Shown piece by piece: positions 45,326-57,437 of a stretch of DNA of 64,000 nucleotides. The first letter of the stretch is position 1, and each line of letters opens with the position of its first letter. The translations under genes were made by a program, and so were the position numbers. The notes below the pieces were generated by a model that saw only the letters and a program-made list of their open reading frames with translations, was not told where the DNA came from and did not search any database. Source of the stretch: Cryphonectria parasitica EP155 (taxonomy: Eukaryota; Ascomycota; Sordariomycetes; Diaporthales; Cryphonectriaceae); the NCBI RefSeq assembly GCF_011745365.1, contig NW_024468910.1, positions 3,376,068 to 3,440,067 of the forward strand, written 5' to 3'.

Positions 45326-46378
45326 ATGGCGTTCTGCCTGATCCCCGATAAAATTGTGCAAAAACTGCTTCAGCGGAGCCAGGCTCCAGCTATGGAGAAG
45401 TTCCTGGCCAGGCTGAGCACAAACTGTTCAGTATCGCCTGCAGCTGCAGCCCAAGTTACGCCTAGAGAACAGCGCCGGGAAACCGAGACCGAAGCCAAAG
45501 AATACCAGGTGAAGGCTCACAAGAGCATACGAACCAGACAAGTCAACTGAAAACACGAGAACATGTTCAGAATCCAGCCACCAAGGCGAACAAGTGGTAC
45601 AACGAAGCTGCGGCCGCCCACGCGCCTCGGGCGTTTTGATTCTCTTCCTGTGGTACCCAATCACTTGGCCAAACATGCATCAACCGGAGACTGGCTACAG
45701 TTGACTTACCTGCAGCAGCCTGCTTCATCTTGGAGAATGCACAGGTGGTACAACACACCCCACATCCCAAGGTCCGCAAAGTTCACTCCGGAAGGCCACC
45801 TCGTCCTCCTCACCGCCCTTCAGCCTGACGGCAAGGCATTGGATAAGCGCTTGCACAAGAGAACAACACCCGAGAGGACACCATAGAGAAAGTCAGCAGC
45901 CTGATGAGTGGCTCTGGGAAAAGAGGGAGGGCACAGCAGACGGATGGAAGCCTCTGTGAGATTTGTGTCGTCCGTGTGGGCCACACTGGCGGCCTCCCTC
46001 CTGACTGCCGAGAATTCCTCCTCCAATCCTCAGACGTCTCGTTCTCCAGAAGCATTTGGCAAAGAGAATCAAGGCCATCTCCACTGGGAGATCAACGAGG
46101 ACGGAGAAACCCCTTCAGTCCCATCATTCTCCCTCCTTCTCCCAAGACAACCTCAGCCGGCACTGCAAGTCCAACCCAATAGCCCAACACGATTCCCGAG
46201 ACAGAACAAGGCCAGGCGACATCGCACGAGGCAGACTCAGACTTTACTCCGAGGAGCCTATCAGGACCAGATCCTGACAGGTCTAGATTTCACAAAGAAG
46301 GCTGCTGACCATCCCCCCCCCCCCTCTTTTCCTACCCTTTCTCACAGCCCAGGACAACCCCGAAACATTCCGACCTAG
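45326..46378 (+). other. Doubtful hypothetical gene or decayed coding segment
   Basis: Several stretches on the + strand show coding-like codon use but lie in different frames: MAFCLIPDKIVQKLLQRSQ with a Glu/Lys-rich continuation (45,326-45,550); NPATKANKWYNEAAAAHAP at about 45,571-45,630; and RSAKFTPEGHLVLLTALQPDGK around 45,770-45,835. I could not connect them with plausible GT-AG introns. The phrase FTPEGHLVLLT vaguely resembles gag-like proteins of fungal LINEs, but no reverse transcriptase follows, so this is only a guess. I do not recognise a function. Confidence 0.25.
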
Positions 46379-47417
46379 CCAAGGTGGTCTCTGTACTACA
46401 ATAACAACGATAGATCATGTACTATAGCAGATGAAGAAACCGAACGTAGTGCGGAGTGTCGTGCAACCACATTGAACCTTCATCCGCATGTTGTGAAGTC
46501 TATATTGGTGTGTGAAATGTGGGGGGGGGAGGGGAATATTCCACATCTCGTCCCGCGTTCTTAGCATGTATACAGATATTTTTGCGTACTTTTTCTCTGT
46601 GGGAGGAAAGTTGTTAGCCTCATGGAAAGCTCATGGCGCAAAACCCAACCTCGTCGCGCCCCCCTCATGCGGGAATAGGAAAGCCCAGAGCTGTGCAGAA
46701 TGTCCTCAAAGGAAAACCCATACTACAGGCGGGAAGCTTTGAGGACGACGTAGGAGAAGAAGAAAATTCAATTATGGGGAGAGCAAAGTTCCAGGCCGGC
46801 TGCTCGGCTCCCCCGCCTTGCGCCAAAGTGGTACGCGGCGTGCATTTCTCTCCCGTGCCGTGTCCGCACAACAGACGGCGTCCGTCTTGTTGCGTTCTCA
46901 AGCCTATCTCACTAGTCAGGGGCTTGGAGACCAACAAAAAAAAAAAAAACATAACTCCTTTTTTCCCTCCCATCAAGTGAGAGAGCCCTCGTGGCCATTG
47001 GCGTGGCGATGCTGTCGCGTTGTCCCCTGAAGCCTCGTCTGCGGGAGTGCGAGCATCTCGGAGATACTAACATAGTACTTGTGGAAAGGACATCGTCCTT
47101 CCGGCGCCGTCCTTTCGTTAGCCACTTAGCCACACGTGCTTGACGGTCTGGTCCCGTTTCCTTCTTCTTCTAAGTTCGCACAGCCGACTTTCGTCCCGTT
47201 CTCCTCCTCGTCGTCCTCCGGGCGGACGATTATCATAGCGTGGATGACCCTTCCTCCACAACGCTAGACTAGCAACAAGACACGGCGTCCCTCGGAAAGC
47301 CACGCGGTCTTGTGTGTATAGGTGCGTGTATTCTATAGATAAGCCACGCGAGATGATGAATGGATGGGCCCGATATACACAGCCGTAAGAATGGGACCGC
47401 ACGTCTCCACCGACGAA

Positions 47418-47463
47418 GAAGCGGCAGCGGCAGCAGCGGCAGCAGCGGCAGCAGCAGCAGCAG
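47418..47463. repeat. GCA/GCG trinucleotide repeat
   Basis: Alternating GCG and GCA units ending in a run of GCA. No supported reading frame covers it. Confidence 0.85.
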
Positions 47464-49867
47464 AATGACAGTACACTCGCAGCGTTTCTAGGCCTCGTAG
47501 AAAATATTGCCTCGCTTCTCCACACCAACATGTTTTGTTGATTACTGGCCTGTGATGCCAGCAAGAGACTCAAGGTCACTCACTCCTTTGTGAGACCGAC
47601 TCTCTTTCCACACTGAGCATCCAGAAACCGGCCAAGACGGCTGGCTGGTGGCACAGATCGCACCACCAAGATAGGTAGTTCGCGAGATATTTGGCGCCAC
47701 GGCACGAATATAAGGCCCAGCCTGTTCTCGGCACGATTAGCGTTGGGCCATTGAGCACAGCAGCAGGTCAGCGTTACGAGACGAAGAACACACGCACACA
47801 CTCTCTCTCTATCTCTCTCACTCCATCTACCGGTGTGGATATCTTCGTACTCGGCGAGGGTTTTCCTAGTTTTCTCGGTGTGTGTTCAGCGGACGGAACT
47901 TGGCGCAAGCACGCCGAGTAAATCTGCCACAAAAATTCCGAGTCATGTCACTTTTTGCCGGATCATGAGTTTGGACTACTCGAGAGGAGATAGGAAATTC
48001 CACCAAGTGGTGGGAAAAAAGGCTCCAAGCCATCCCTGACCATCCCTTGGAATCTTTTCTGGGCATATTTTTCTTTCGCCACGCTTCCGTAGTGCAAGAA
48101 GAAGGAAAAGAAAAGTCCAGACTCGCAAAAATGCTCCTATAGGGACGAGACGAGATGGTGGCCAAGGCGGAATAAGGGTCTTGGCCGGTACAGGTCTTGT
48201 ATCGTCTCGTACCTTGACATGCATTTCATTTGATGGTTGGAGTCTCCGAGGTGGAACCAATCGCCTGTGTATGTATCCCCACCAATATGGAACAAAGGTG
48301 CGATCAGGTCTGCAATGGATGTTTTTTTTGGTGAGACATTGTCCGACGACGACGGCAACGACAACTTACTGTGTGTCAACAGATCTAATAGTGACTTTGG
48401 CCTGGGAAGGTCAATAGGCGGCACACGGCAGCCTCGTGTGGGGGCTGGCTGGCCTCGGTGGGTCCGCTTGGTTCATCGCTTGGGCCGGCCCCAAGTAGAG
48501 AGAATGAACAAGCACTGGGTAAGCCTCTCCTATCGACTACAGGACTGGTTGATGCAACGAGGCCCATTAGTTGTCGAATGCTGGGGGCGGGAAATATTCC
48601 ACCATCCCACGCACCTACCTCCTCACTTACTTGAGAGAGCTCGGATCTGTGTAGTCGAGTTGGCCACGCAGAGTGCGAGGTAGAGGAGGGGGTGCAAAAC
48701 CGAGAGATGACGAGCAACTCGAGGGCGCCTCGCACCGGTCCCAAGCCTACCGCCGTCCCGCCCCCATCGGCATTCAAAACACTGGCGCAACCAGCTGTTC
48801 AGCCAATAGACAAGTCAAACAACTGCTTCTGAGGGGGAGAGTGAATAGCTTGCTCTTCTTGGGACCTCTGTTAAATCTCTGCCGGTGGCTGCGCTTATTT
48901 TTCTGTGCAGGAAGGCTTGTCTTGGGGTGGTTTCAAGCCTCGGTTGTTTCGTTTGTCTTTCTCTCTTGAGCCCTTCAATATCGCCGGAAATGGCAAAGAC
49001 TGAACAACTGTGACGATTTTTGGGGCCGGCGCATAGTAGCCTCAACGTGGTGGCCGCGTATTCCCGCTTGGTGAGGTGGGCGGTAGTCTAAAGCTGTGGC
49101 GGGGAGAGGGAGGGAGCACTGAGATCACATTTCTATATGCATAATATACACAGTACAGTAGCAGTAACACTTCCTTGTCCAAGACCGTCATCAGAAAAGT
49201 GTGTGCACTATGTATGTATTTGTTTGTGTCCACCACGGACAATTCTTGATGTTCTCTTGCAGATCTTCGGACAGATTCTTGGAAGGGCTGAGAGGATCAG
49301 CAATACTGCAGTGGCTGTTGCAAGATCTGGTGGATCTCGACATATTGCGATGCGTCAAAGGGAAGGGGGAGAAGAGAAAAAGCTTTCCGACCACAGCGAA
49401 CGAGCCACCAGGAACAACTGTGTCTCCTGCAGCAGGGTACACAAATGAGCAGGGCGGCGTCGTGCTATTGTTGGTCTGAAGCAGTATGGCTGGGGGGATA
49501 TTGCCTTGTTGATGACTGCCCGCCACCTGTACTCCCCTTTGTAACGTATAAAGTAGGGGGAATGGGAACACGTCTTGGCCCCAAAAGCCTCAAGCGCTGC
49601 CGAGCGTACGGAAACCGGCATGGTACAGGATTAAAATTCGCGCCACAGGAAGGAGGATCATCGACACACCGTTCGCCAATGGGCCCCCTCTTCTCCTCCT
49701 TCCCGTCCCGAATGTGCCGTTCCCTGTCCTCCCCCTGAGGTGGGAAGCGGTGGGATGAGCGATGAAGACCGAGATGAGAGAGAAAAAGAGAAAACAAATT
49801 CAGTCATTTCGCTATTGCATGACCATGAATGCATGCAAGTCATGGTTCTTGTTTCCTTCTCTCTGCT

Positions 49868-49883
49868 GGGGGGGGGGGGGGGG
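49868..49883. repeat. Poly(G) run of 16
   Basis: Uninterrupted G run on the + strand. A second one of 15 lies at 54,560-54,574. Confidence 0.95.
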
Positions 49884-52800
49884 CCATCAAACGAAACAAG
49901 GCCAAACCCCGCCCAACAGGCGGGATGAAAAGTGTTTGTGTGTCAAGGTCAAGTAGATTAGATGGTGAGGGTTGAGGCCGGGAAGGTAAATTAAGGCTGT
50001 TTCAGGACCCAAGTCCCTGCAGTGCGTTGAGCCAATCTGATCCCACCCAGCAATATGGGGAAATAAACAGAGCCGCCCTGGCTACCCTGCAAAGAAAACC
50101 AGCTTGACCTTGCAGGAGATCCCGATCGTGGCAGGGGTCCAGGACTGTACTATGCCTGCTATGGTACAGGGGGCGGGCTGTAGGGCGTCAAGGGTTTCCA
50201 AGTAGTTGAGCTAAGGCAGGGGCAAGACTACGCACTTAATTTCAAAGGCAGCTTTAGACCAAAGGTCGATTCAACGAACCTCCTGCCCAGAAAACCATCA
50301 CCTCACTTCTTGTTGCTCCCTTCACCTCCACACGGCCCGCCAGCCAGCCAATCAACCTTGGACAGGCCCCTAGACCAGGCCTACAGATTCTATGAGGAGA
50401 GGGGCATCATCAGGCTAGCAGCCCTGGGTATGGGGACGAGACTACTTACTCTGATCAAACCACAGGTGACGACTTCATGCAGACCAGGTAGGTGGATAAG
50501 GAAGGAGTCGACCACACAGACGGGCGGAGGAACATCATCAACTCCAACCTTATCCCATACCTTACCCGCCCGCGGATGGACCTCAACATGCTATGCACAT
50601 ACGTAACCTCACCGCCGTCCCAAGACCTTCCCAAAGAGCAAACGAAAGACCCCATGCGGAGAATATTCCAGGAATAGGGATCGCCGGGCGTACGACGCTC
50701 TGATATATGGCCCACGCTGGTGGGGCCTCTGCAGCAAAACGCCATGCTATGGCAAGGACCCATGAGCTGACACAACACGGTATTCCCTTCACCTAAAATT
50801 ATTCCCTCACCAGTAAATTGGTCGAGGGGTAGTCCTCAGGCGAGCCGAGGACGAACAGGGCGGCGGTGGCGGCGGTGGCGGCGCTGCACTGGATCATGGG
50901 GAACCAGCCGTTGGGTCAGCAAAACCCTATTCCTGGCCAGCATGGGGCGAGGCTCGGGCCAAAAGGTTCAGTTCGCCCTTTGGGTGGTGTTGCCGAGTTT
51001 GTGGAGGAGGATCAAGGAGCGATGAGGATTGGTTTGACTGACTGATTGAACTGACTGACTTCACATCTTGACAATGGCCTGCAGCACATATTATAATCAC
51101 AAAACATACATGCATACATGCTTGCATGCATCGGGCCAATGGTAGTTCTGTTTCGACCAGGGGGTTTCCCCAAGAATAGCAGAGAATGACTGACAGGACA
51201 ACCAGAAAAGAAGCAGCAGCAGTAACAACAACATGTATGGTGACGACAAGACACTACGAGAACAGGCGGCACAAAGCCCCTTGCAGATAGATGCCTTCCA
51301 TGAACCCAGCCTGAACCTGATGAAGGGCCTCGACCATGGTGGGGCAAACTGGATCAGAACCCAGGCCCAAGCCAAGCACAGCACGTCAGGTGGGGTACGT
51401 AGTTGTGGTACAGTAGGTAACCAGAGTATCCAAAGTATCAAGTATCATTTGATCTCCTGAATGATCTGGCCCACCTTGTCCCTCTCGCTGGGCCCGTCTG
51501 GCGAGGCCACTCAACGGCCCTGCTCAGGTTGCTCAAGCTGAACGAGTGGATCCCCATTTGCCGTGCGGGTTCCGCCACGACATTGGCACACATAGAGCAG
51601 GGCACGGCTGTAGTGGCACTGGGCTGCTGCAAGTGGCTTGCACGCGAGGGGGACTTGGCCCTGGTCCCACGATCTCCCCCCCCCCCCTCCATCCCGTCCC
51701 CAAACCTTAATATCTGCAGTGCATACCCGAATGTAAAGCAACCCATTTCTCTCCTTCCTCTCCTCCCTCCTTCTTTCCCTTTCCCACAGCGCTGTGATAA
51801 CCTTTTACCTCCAAAAAGGGCTTCTTCATTGAGTTCGCTGCTCGGCCAGTTTTTGCGCCATCCATTCCTTCATACATTCATTCATTCATTCTCTTCACAA
51901 AAACCCCCAAACGCACTCTCGCTGCTTGTTCAGCCGTCCGTTCCTTCGAGGCACCCTTATCCCACACGAAAACTTTCGGTGCAACGTTCAACTCGAACCC
52001 AAGTCAAAAGTCACGATCCCCTCGATCATTCCGAGCCTCGACTCTTGTCCGACAACGTCTGGACTCTTGTGTGATTCGTTTTCAGGGCCGGCTAGTCTCG
52101 CCCCAGATTCAACCTTTTCGAACCAGTCTCAATCCTAGACGGATCACAAGCTCAGCAGTGCTGCTCTTCTTGCCTGTTGTACTCTTTGAGAGGATATCGT
52201 TTATAACTGTCCCCTCACTTTCCTCCTTGGTTCCATCTGTCGACAAGGTCTTTTCCCAAGGCTCATCACAGGGACTCAACAAGGTACGTCTAACTTTGAC
52301 TATTTCTTTCTTTCTTTCTTCCCGTCTGGGCCTATTGTGTCTACCTAAAATAATGTCTTCTTGTCCCCACTTGTGATTTTCTATCATGGCCCACGTCTGC
52401 CATTGTTCTTGTTTCTACCCGCAGAGCACCAATCCCCGCCGGCCCTCGCCAGTGGAACTCGTCAACGCTTGGCTTGTTGGGAAGAAGAAAGAAAGAAAGA
52501 ATGTGCCGTCCCATTTAAGCACGTTGTCGTAGCTTCGAAAAGAGGGCTTCTAGAAGTACATCTGGGAGGCTAGTTCGGGCCTATTGCGTACAATGACACG
52601 CAACTCATGATTCACTCACCCGCCACACCAAATTCTCTCTTTGGAATATTTGTATCCCTTCCTTTTCAATATATGCCCTCCCCCCTTCGTTCGTTTTCTG
52701 TTTTTGCCTCGCTGCCATAATTCCTTAACTTTCTTTCCTTCTTTCGCTTCTTGCCCTATCATTCTTGAGGCTTCTTTCCTGTCCTTAATTTCCCCTTACC

Positions 52801-52937
52801 TCACACTACTTCTTTCGTTTTCTTTCTTTCCTACTATTCCCTCTTTTTGGCCCAAAAATTAAAACAACAGAGCTGACTGGTCGACCAGCCTTCGATTCTT
52901 CTCTGGTCAATATCGAAAGCAAAGAGAATCAGCCAAA

Positions 52938-53883
52938 ATGAGGTCTTCTCTTCTCCTGCTCTCCGGTGCCGCCGCGACCCTGGCCAGCCCCCTGAGGGCC
53001 CGTGAGGTCGACGTCGTCGTTGAAGTTGTGACGCAGACCACTGTCGTCGACGTTCAGTACACCGTCACCGACGTCGTTGCCGCCCCTGCCGCCACCCCTA
53101 CCTCTACTGAGGTTGCAGTGGCTCCTGTCGTCACCGTCACCGTCGCCCCCAGCTCGACTGAGGAGGCTGGCAACGTCAATGTGATCGCTGCTCCCACCAC
53201 TTCCTCCAGCTCTGTCGTGGTTGTTGCGGCCACCACTTCAGCGTCCTCTGCTGCCACCTCCCCTACCGACTTTGCCGGTATCGCCGTGTACCAGCACAAC
53301 ATCCACCGCGCCAATAGCTCTGCGCCTGATGTCACTTACAACGATACGGCTGCTGGCTATGCTGCCACCCTGGCTGCTCGCTGCGTCTTCGAGCACGACG
53401 TGTAAGTTATTTTCATTTTCTCGCCACAAATTGGATGTCCCGACACGCGTGTGTACCGACCCAACAAAGTGAAAATACTAATTCTGGATATCTTTTAGGA
53501 CCATTGGCGTCACTGACGGACAGGCGTACGGTCAGAACATTGCCTACATCGCAGGCAGTGACCTCACCACGGACATCAACACCTTCCTCGCCTCCAGCAT
53601 CACCAACTCGTGGTTCGACAACGAGATCGAGCTCTACCCCGGCTACGGCTCCGAGCCCGACATGACTCTCTTCGACAGCTGGGGCCACTACTCCCAGGTC
53701 GTCTGGAAGGGCTCTAACTCCATCGGCTGTGCCGTCCAGGCCTGCGAGGCGGGCACTCTGGACGCCGACTACCCGGGTTTCTTCTCCGTCTGCAACTACT
53801 GGCCTGCCGGTAACGTGGAGACCGAGTACGCCGACAACGTCCTTGCTCCTCTGGGCCAGGCCAACGTTTACATCTCTTCTTAA
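52938..53883 (+). CDS. Secreted CAP/PR-1 family protein (SCP/TAPS, Pry-like)
   Basis: A secreted protein of 282 residues of the CAP superfamily; yeast Pry proteins of this family bind and export sterols, and some fungal members act in virulence. Exons are 52938-53401 and 53499-53883 (97-base intron GTAAGT...TAG); the split codon restores Val. The signal peptide is MRSSLLLLSGAAATLASP. Residues 20-110 are Val/Thr/Ser-rich and probably O-glycosylated. The CAP domain runs from about 115 to 275: YQHNIHRANSSAPDVTYND, CVFEHD with the active-site type His, GQNIAYIAG, then WGHYSQVVWKGSNSIGCAVQAC and CNYWPAGNV. The ATG context is CAAAATGAG after a C/T-rich leader. Function beyond the family is not shown. 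Confidence 0.95.
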
Positions 53884-54559
53884 GGAACAGTGGCGGTCAT
53901 CGAGTCTGCATAGCCAAATGAGGGGTGGGAAGGGAATTGGGGGTTTCCCTGGTTCCCGATCTTGTTTTATCTTCCATTCCATCGCACTGGCGGCACAAGT
54001 CAAATATATTCCTGATTCCTTCATATGACACACGTGCATCAAAAATTCTACAAGCCGTCCTGGACACACATTTGCGCCCCAACATTTGTTTCTTTCGGCG
54101 TCTTGAAAGGCATGCATGCTTGTTCTGGCATTACGACAATGTGAATCCTTCTAGGGATATGGATGATAACGATGCCGGCCTATGACAATTAAGATAGGAG
54201 ATGGACGCGAGACGGAATAAAAGGGCGAGGATAGGGACGGAAACTTTCGAGGGAGGGAGGCCACGTTGTTGTGCCTCTTGACGCCCGCACAACCACTTGA
54301 TTTCTTTATTTTTTTGCTTTCGTTGGCGAGTCGCTTCTTCCTTTTCTCTCTTTTTAGCGCTCGACCCCCTCTTCAAAGAGCGTTGTTTTTCTTGCTAGAT
54401 GAACAAAGAATCAAACTAGTGTCTTTCGGTGTATATAATTGCTATTTCCTAATCAGGAATCCATATTTTCACGATCGACCATGGAAACAAAACTTATGAT
54501 GTGCATGTATGTTTTACTTTTCCATTCGCGTTTTGAAACTTGGGCTGCGCTGACTGGCT

Positions 54560-54574
54560 GGGGGGGGGGGGGGG
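54560..54574. repeat. Poly(G) run of 15
   Basis: Uninterrupted G run on the + strand, 3' of the CAP gene. Confidence 0.95.
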
Positions 54575-56493
54575 CAATGGTGCGTTGTGGCGCGAGTAAC
54601 TGAGGTGAAACATTGCCTCGACACAGGAAACTGTGACTGCGCGCCTAGAGGCCAGGATAACCATGCCGGCCTCTGTCTGGTATGGACAGTAACTGGGACT
54701 GAATGAATTGGGCGGCACACACCAGCCCATCTCAACCACGTGCGGGAACAATAGAGCGGGCGGGGCCTTGCACCACTGTGCCGTGTCCGCCTCCCTTTCT
54801 TTCCCTCTGTTAAGCAAATTTGAATTTCAACAGGAATGTTTGTCAATGTTAGCGCTTGGCTTCTTTGTGGTTTATTTCAATTATTTCTGGAGGAGGGTAC
54901 TTTTTTCTCCTCATTTGATTTTTGTTTCTTAAGATTATTTGAAGGGGGTTTGATTGGTCAGGTTTGTCGATTCACCTCTTGGCACGGCTTGCAGGCTGGG
55001 TGACTCAGCTGGTTTTTGGGGTGATAGCCTTGCAGTGCTTTCATTGGTTTGAAATGGTAACTTGCAGGGATTGCTGGGACGAGGCTGAGGGTGGGGAGAC
55101 CTGCTGGGCTGCGCAAGGCTGTTATGAAATGACGATTCTTTTGCCCATCTCAAGAGTCAGAGAAATAAAATGAGAACCGCAAGGCGATGATAAATAAATA
55201 GTGCGTACTGGTCGCAACAATCATTGAGCCAGTTCTCTGCAGCCAAATTACAGAGGTGACGGTGAAGAGACAGACAGCTTGCTCGATATCAGCCAAGAGT
55301 CTCTGACGAATAGAGGTCCCTAACCAAATGTTGAGAAGGATCGAAAGAAGAAGAAAAGTTCTTATTGTAAATAATTCAGAGGGTCGACTCATTTAAGATT
55401 GATGACACTTCGCAACAGTTGGTTCACCAAAGTATTGTCTCCATGGATTTTCGTGTATCAGACTTCAGGATACTTAGTTAGGAAGCCTTTAGAGCTCATG
55501 GTAGGCATTTTTCTCGTGGCATCCTCCCCCACAAATCTATGACATGATGATTTATCTTCATTTTTGGCGAACAATCTGCCAAATGTGTGTTCTGCTCCTG
55601 GTAGAATTCGCGGGTGGCTCGACGGCGTTCATAAGTCTACTCGTTCCGATGGGTCAAGGGGAGGCGGTCTTTGACTCTTAAATAATTTCCTTGACTGTAG
55701 AGATACCATTCATACCTAAATATTCTATTCGGCCACGGTACCAATGTGTATCTTACTCATGACTCCAAGATACCAGTTCGATTGACTACCGGCGTATAGA
55801 CCATCTCCTGTCCAGACTGCGTATCTCCTCATCACGAGCCTTTTCTAAGTGAAAAATTAACACGATCTCCTCCTCTACTCTCATCTATCCACTAAGTATC
55901 TGGTCTGGACCGATCGTACGTCGAGCCTAAAAAGCCTGAGCACTCAGCCGAACCTGAGGTCTAGACATCAATGACATGAATTATCAAATCGAGGCCCTCG
56001 CTACTTGGCCCCGTGTATACCTAGCGTCCTATTGTGATTGCTGCACGACCCCAATTCGTATAAGCTCCCGTATGTCCAGCCCTACCCGGCGCAGAGCCTC
56101 AAGTATAGTCTGCATTGCACGGCCGCGGTGCGTTAATTACTTAAGTATTAGTTAATGGTGATGGTCGGGTCGAGACTAATACGCCTACTGGCTTGGAAAA
56201 TTACATTCATCACAAGATCTTGCATCGTCGACTCAGAGGACTTGTTGACTAGGCAACTCTTTGGTTTGATATGAGGACAAAAGGGCACATTGGAGAGTCG
56301 TCAGAAGCGAGACTTTCTGTTCGGCACTGATGTCTACGAAGATTTAGTGTCTTAGCACAAGAGGACGACGATCAAAATCACAAGAGCACATAGACCAAGG
56401 CTAGAGGTCTAGTCGCTTGAGCCATCGAAATTCTAGGCACGAACCAGCACTTCGAGCACTTCTTCCTCGTGTGTTATTCCAGTGCCCAAATAA

Positions 56494-56500
56494 TATAAAT
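56494..56500 (+). promoter_or_regulatory. TATA box of the proline-rich secreted protein gene
   Basis: TATAAAT, 158 bases upstream of the start codon, followed by a long C/T-rich stretch that would contain the transcription start. The arrangement is typical of strongly or conditionally expressed fungal genes. Confidence 0.5.
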
Positions 56501-56657
56501 ACCTCCGCTCCCTCCCCCAATATCACTCCCCTTCTTCTTTTTCCCATTCAACATTATCAACACACACCCTCGAGACTTGGCACTGGCCCAAAGAGACTGA
56601 GCCACTTCTTCTTTTTTTCTCTTTACATTTAAATCTTTACACCCAGCATCGTTTAAG

Positions 56658-57437
56658 ATGATGGGTTTCGTCTTCTCGCTCTTCCTGGCGGTCTGTGCCC
56701 TCCTGTCTGGGGTCCTCGCCGCCCCTGCCGCAGCTGCTCCGTCCGGAGCGGCTGTGACCTCCACCGCCCTGGCTTCTGTCCTCGCTTCTGTCTTCCCTGT
56801 CGTGCCTGTCCTGCCCGAGGTGTCGATCCTGCCCATCGACCCAATCGAGCCCGCCGACCCCGTCACCGTCCGCCCGCCAGGCGCCCACCCGCCCCCGCCC
56901 TGGTTGCCCATCGAGTGTATTCCCGAGGGCCCCGAGGGGAAGATGCCCATGCCGTGCTACTTTGCCAGGCATGAGGCGGCGCGGTCGGCCCCGGACCTCG
57001 AGGCCACCACGCCCATCACTCCCGCCCCCGTCCCCGTCCCCACCCCCGAGCCCTCCTCGTCTCCTCTGCCGACCTCGCCTGCCCCGGAGCAGCCCACCGG
57101 CTACGATTGGGATGCCAGGCCAGACTGGGCCGTCGGCCTGAGCGACGAGGAGTGGGCCGGCCTGCGCGCCAGGCTGAGCTCCATGCTCGGGGGCGTTCCT
57201 GTGGACACGGCCACCGGGACCAACGGCGGGGCCTTCGTCCTCCACCGCGACGTGCCGTCCGGTTTCCCCGAGGGCATGTTCGCGAGCATCCTGGCGGCCC
57301 GGCAAACGGCGACGACCCTGGCCACCGTCACCAGGACGCAGGAGCGCGGCCAGGTTGAGACGTTCCTGGCTAAGCGAGAGGACGGTTGTGCCCCGGCGTG
57401 CGGGCCCATGATGGAAGCTGGGCCCAAACACCCCTAG
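56658..57437 (+). CDS. Secreted proline-rich protein, function unknown
   Basis: A single-exon gene for 259 residues that I do not recognise. The start MMGFVFSLFLAVCALLSGVLAAP is a clear signal peptide with cleavage near residue 22. The mature part has hydrophobic Val/Pro repeats (residues 38-70), a segment with two Cys (IECIPEGPEGKMPMPCYF), a Pro/Ser/Thr linker (residues 115-150), a charged helix (SDEEWAGLRARLSSMLGG) and a C-terminal stretch with Lys-Arg, LAKREDGCAPACG. Lys-Arg is a Kex2 site, so the last 18 or so residues might be released as a small peptide with two Cys. Codon use is strongly GC-rich, unlike the AT-richer flanks. A TATA box and isolated position fit a regulated, lineage-specific secreted protein. 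No effector or pheromone family is matched by eye. Confidence 0.75.
   Translation: MMGFVFSLFLAVCALLSGVLAAPAAAAPSGAAVTSTALASVLASVFPVVPVLPEVSILPIDPIEPADPVTVRPPGAHPPPPWLPIECIPEGPEGKMPMPCYFARHEAARSAPDLEATTPITPAPVPVPTPEPSSSPLPTSPAPEQPTGYDWDARPDWAVGLSDEEWAGLRARLSSMLGGVPVDTATGTNGGAFVLHRDVPSGFPEGMFASILAARQTATTLATVTRTQERGQVETFLAKREDGCAPACGPMMEAGPKHP

Larger units (their letters stand above)
44536..52937. other. Gene-poor region of 8.4 kb
   Basis: Apart from the doubtful coding segment at 45,326-46,378, nothing here looks like a conserved gene on either strand. It contains a GCA/GCG repeat (47,418-47,463), a run of 16 G (49,868-49,883), and GTACAGTA words at 49,153-49,160 and 51,408-51,415. From about 51,700 the + strand is C/T-rich and probably belongs to the promoter and leader, perhaps with an intron, of the CAP gene. 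Confidence 0.45.
53884..56657. other. Intergenic region CAP gene to proline-rich secreted gene, 2.8 kb
   Basis: Of lower GC than the flanking genes, especially 55,150-56,450. Contains a run of 15 G (54,560-54,574). No supported gene on either strand. Confidence 0.5.
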
